A DNA stretch of 64,000 nt, taken from assembly GCF_000744435.1 (NCBI RefSeq), contig NZ_JQLX01000010.1:186001-250000 (forward strand), read 5' to 3'. Numbering within the stretch: the first letter of the stretch is position 1; every line of letters begins with the position of its first letter. Under the pieces are notes generated by a model that had not been told where the DNA came from, searched no databases, and saw only the letters and a program-made list of their open reading frames with translations. Of the stretch, positions 62,101 to 64,000 are shown piece after piece. The position numbers were made by a program, and so were the translations under genes. Source of the DNA: Hippea jasoniae. Its GTDB lineage: Bacteria; Campylobacterota_A; Desulfurellia; Desulfurellales; Hippeaceae.

Positions 62101-63513
62101 TTAGACATCGAAGTAAAGATAAAACTCAGCCGGGTGAGGAATGGAGTTGACATACTTGATTTCATTTTCCCTTTTGTATTCAATCCAGGTTTTAATCAAA
62201 TCCTCTGTAAAGACATCGCCTCTTAGCAAGAATTCATAATCCTTTTCAAGTTCATCTAACGCCTCTTCTAAATTCTTTGGCATCTTGGGAACTGCTGCAA
62301 GCTCCTCAGGTGGCAGGTCGTAGATGTTTTTATCCATCGGCTGGCCTGGGTCGATTTTATTGATAATACCATCTATTCCAGCCATAAGCATTGCGGTGAA
62401 TGCAAGATATGGGTTGGCTGTTGGATCGGGGAATCTAACCTCAATTCTTTTTGCCTTGGGTGATGGTGAATACATAGGAATTCTCACAGCAGCCGATCTG
62501 TTTCTTGATGAGTATGCAAGGTTAATAGGTGCCTCAAATCCAGGAACGAGCCTCTTGTATGAGTTTGTAGTTGGATTTGTAAATGCGGCAAGAGCTTTAC
62601 CGTGCTTTAAGATTCCGCCGATATAATAGAGAGCTGTTTCACTCAATCCTGCATAACCGTTGCCAGCAAAGAGCGGTTTGCCGTCTTTCCATAAACTTTG
62701 ATGGGTATGCATGCCTGTGCCATTGTCGCCAGAGAGTGGCTTGGGCATAAATGTAACGGTTTTTCCATACATTAAGGCAACATTTTTTGCGATATATTTG
62801 TACTTCAATACATTATCTGCCTGCTCTACAAGTGGAGCAAACCTTATATCGATTTCTGCCTGACCGGCTGTTGCAACCTCATGGTGGTGGGCCTCAACCT
62901 CTATACCTGCTTTTTCAAGCTCAAGTACTATATCGCTTCTTAAATCCTGCAGGCTATCAAGCGGTGAAACGGGGAAATACCCCTCTTTATGCCTTATTTT
63001 GTATCCAAGATTGGGGTCTTCGTCTTTATTTGTGTTCCAGATGCCTTCTGTAGAATCAACAATGTATGAAGCGGTGTTTGATTCCACTTGAAATCTAACA
63101 TCATCGAGGATGAAAAACTCAAGCTCTGGACCAAAATATGCAACATCGGCAATACCCGATGATTTTAAATATTCTTCAGCTTTTTTGGCGATTGCCCTTG
63201 GATGTCTTAAATAGGGTTCCCTTGTGATCGGGTCTATAACATCGCAGATGATGTTGAGCGTTGCAACCTCTGCAAAAGGGTCTATGAAGGCAGTTTTGGG
63301 GTCTGGTACTATAAGCATATCGCTTTCATTGATGCTTTTCCAGCCCCTGATTGAAGAGCCATCAAATCCCAAACCTTCCTCAAAAACCTCTTCTGTAATA
63401 ACATGAGCTGGAACACTAAAATGCTGCCATGTGCCAAGTAGGTCAACAAACCTTACATCTACGATTTTAATGTCCTCTTCCTGAATCTTTTTTACTACCT
63501 CTTCAGCTGTCAT
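62101..63513 (-). CDS. glnA: Glutamine synthetase, type I
   Basis: 470-residue enzyme forming glutamine from glutamate, ammonia and ATP. Signature segments are [20 protein letters not shown] (about 47-66), [21 protein letters not shown] and the ATP-binding block [30 protein letters not shown] contains Tyr398, which corresponds to the Tyr397 site of adenylylated enteric enzymes, so control by an adenylyltransferase is likely. ATG 63513 is used (GGAGG 5 bp upstream); ATG 63525 overlaps that site. A sigma-54-like promoter precedes it. Confidence 0.97.
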   Translation of the reverse strand: MTAEEVVKKIQEEDIKIVDVRFVDLLGTWQHFSVPAHVITEEVFEEGLGFDGSSIRGWKSINESDMLIVPDPKTAFIDPFAEVATLNIICDVIDPITREPYLRHPRAIAKKAEEYLKSSGIADVAYFGPELEFFILDDVRFQVESNTASYIVDSTEGIWNTNKDEDPNLGYKIRHKEGYFPVSPLDSLQDLRSDIVLELEKAGIEVEAHHHEVATAGQAEIDIRFAPLVEQADNVLKYKYIAKNVALMYGKTVTFMPKPLSGDNGTGMHTHQSLWKDGKPLFAGNGYAGLSETALYYIGGILKHGKALAAFTNPTTNSYKRLVPGFEAPINLAYSSRNRSAAVRIPMYSPSPKAKRIEVRFPDPTANPYLAFTAMLMAGIDGIINKIDPGQPMDKNIYDLPPEELAAVPKMPKNLEEALDELEKDYEFLLRGDVFTEDLIKTWIEYKRENEIKYVNSIPHPAEFYLYFDV

Positions 63514-63548
63514 CTCAACCTCCATAAAATAAGTTTTCTTGGCTTTCT

Positions 63549-63567
63549 AAGCAAAGTTTATTCCATT
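63549..63567 (-). promoter_or_regulatory. Candidate sigma-54 promoter of glnA
   Basis: Minus strand ATGGAATAAACTTTGCT: GG (63564/63563) and GC (63552/63551) are 10 bp apart, and TTGCT fits the -12 box. The -24 box TGGAAT has two differences from TGGCAC. The predicted start near 63539 gives a 26-nt leader with a GGAGG site. glnA is RpoN-controlled in many proteobacteria, and the GAF gene alongside resembles a NifA-type activator start. Confidence 0.45.
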
Positions 63568-63629
63568 GTTTAAATAAAAGCAAATATTCACAAGCCAACT
63601 ATTTAGTTGTCTATCTTGCGATAAAATTG

Positions 63630-63658
63630 TTGCAATATTGATAACATTTTTGTATTAT
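63630..63658 (+). promoter_or_regulatory. Promoter of the GAF-domain gene
   Basis: -35 TTGCAA (63630-63635), a 17-bp spacer and -10 TATTAT (63653-63658). The expected start is only a few bases before ATG 63669, so the mRNA may be nearly leaderless. Confidence 0.6.
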
Positions 63659-63668
63659 TGCAAACAGT

Positions 63669-64000
63669 ATGATACAGCAGATTAATATCAAAGAGGGTTA
63701 CCTTACGATAATCCATGAAGCAAGCAAGATATTGAGTAAAAGAAACTCCCTTAATGAGGCATTAAAAGAGATTTTAAAGATCTTATACTCCTACTGGGAT
63801 GCTCCTGTGTCTTTTGTTGCGCTTTTTGATGACCAGACAGGCACGCTAAAAATTACAGAGAGTTTTGGTATGACAAAAAAAGAGGTTTCAAAAGGCGTGT
63901 TTAAAAAAGAGGAGGGGGCTGTTGGTGGCATCTTTAAAAATGAGCTACCTGCTGTCATTTACGATATAGAAAATAATCCAAAATACATCAACAAAACCCG
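63669..64000 (+). CDS. GAF-domain protein, N-terminus only (NifA-like?)
   Basis: First 110 residues of a gene cut by the window end. The sequence reads as a GAF domain: LTIIHEASKILSKRNSLNEALKEIL, split here (residues 12-36), ALFDDQTGTLKITESFGM and, near the cut, a segment PAVIYDIENNPKYINKT like the GxPxxIxDIxxDPxFxNR end of NifA GAF domains. This resembles the N-terminus of NifA-type sigma-54 activators, though PtsP-like or sensor kinase proteins also start this way. The ATG has no ribosome site. It is divergent from glnA and carries no downstream domain to settle its role. Confidence 0.72.
   Translation, partial: MIQQINIKEGYLTIIHEASKILSKRNSLNEALKEILKILYSYWDAPVSFVALFDDQTGTLKITESFGMTKKEVSKGVFKKEEGAVGGIFKNELPAVIYDIENNPKYINKT

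Overview
The window is 64 kb of an AT-rich, gene-dense bacterial chromosome with no insertion sequences, prophage genes or CRISPR array visible. Gene content points to a thermophilic or moderately thermophilic, flagellated, anaerobic-leaning member of the delta/epsilon group. My best guess is Desulfurellales (Hippea/Desulfurella-like). This rests on the CbpA-HspR heat-shock pair (as in Campylobacterota), an MqnA/MqnD-type menaquinone (futalosine) protein, a multi-subunit 2-oxoacid:acceptor oxidoreductase, a DUF763 protein, sigma-54-like sites before flagellar rod genes, and many c-di-GMP proteins. The assignment is inference; no 16S gene is present.

Layout: 1-4 kb holds dnaJ (5' end missing), a DUF445 protein, mazG and proC. 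4-8.6 kb is a heat-shock locus: cbpA-hspR on the minus strand and hsp20-clpB on the plus strand, driven by two near-identical back-to-back promoters. tRNA-Gly, tRNA-Cys and tRNA-Leu follow (8.6-8.9 kb). 9-13.9 kb is an XRE-cupin regulator with a four-gene 2-oxoacid oxidoreductase operon in which the ferredoxin-like delta subunit carries a GltD-like NAD(P)H/FAD module. 13.9-28.5 kb is rich in c-di-GMP proteins (PAS-GGDEF, PAS/GAF-GGDEF-EAL, HD-GYP, a degenerate GGDEF protein, a coiled-coil GGDEF protein), interrupted by accBC, trpS, a membrane histidine kinase and a DUF763 gene. 28.5-31.5 kb has an M24 peptidase, tRNA-Pro, an enoyl-CoA hydratase family gene and panE.

31.5-35.3 kb is a copper-handling operon: SHOCT membrane protein, secreted cupredoxin, CsoR, DUF302 protein and CopB-type ATPase, with a C/G-rich dyad just after the promoter that looks like the CsoR operator. 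35.4-49.5 kb is a tightly packed run of 16 same-strand genes: ilvBNC, psd, pssA, leuA, a small Cys protein, a diadenylate-cyclase-domain protein, folD, rimP, nusA, infB, DUF503, rbfA, nrnA and truB. It joins amino acid, phospholipid, c-di-AMP, folate and translation functions. Next come a PadR regulator with an HD-GYP protein, then on the minus strand flgF-flgG-flgA-ubiX-ubiB.

55.8-64 kb holds thioredoxin, an RRM RNA-binding protein with a long leader, an MqnD-like protein, an HI0933-like flavoprotein, an O-antigen ligase-like membrane protein, a SIMPL-like secreted protein, protoporphyrinogen oxidase, glnA with a sigma-54-like promoter, and the start of a GAF-domain protein resembling the N-terminus of NifA-type activators.

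Most genes are ordinary housekeeping genes in compact operons. The parts most worth a second look are the delta/GltD chimera, the diadenylate-cyclase protein paired with a small cysteine protein inside the translation operon, the mirrored heat-shock promoters, the copper module, the sigma-54-like sites, and four convergent gene pairs whose stop codons overlap by exactly 4 bp.
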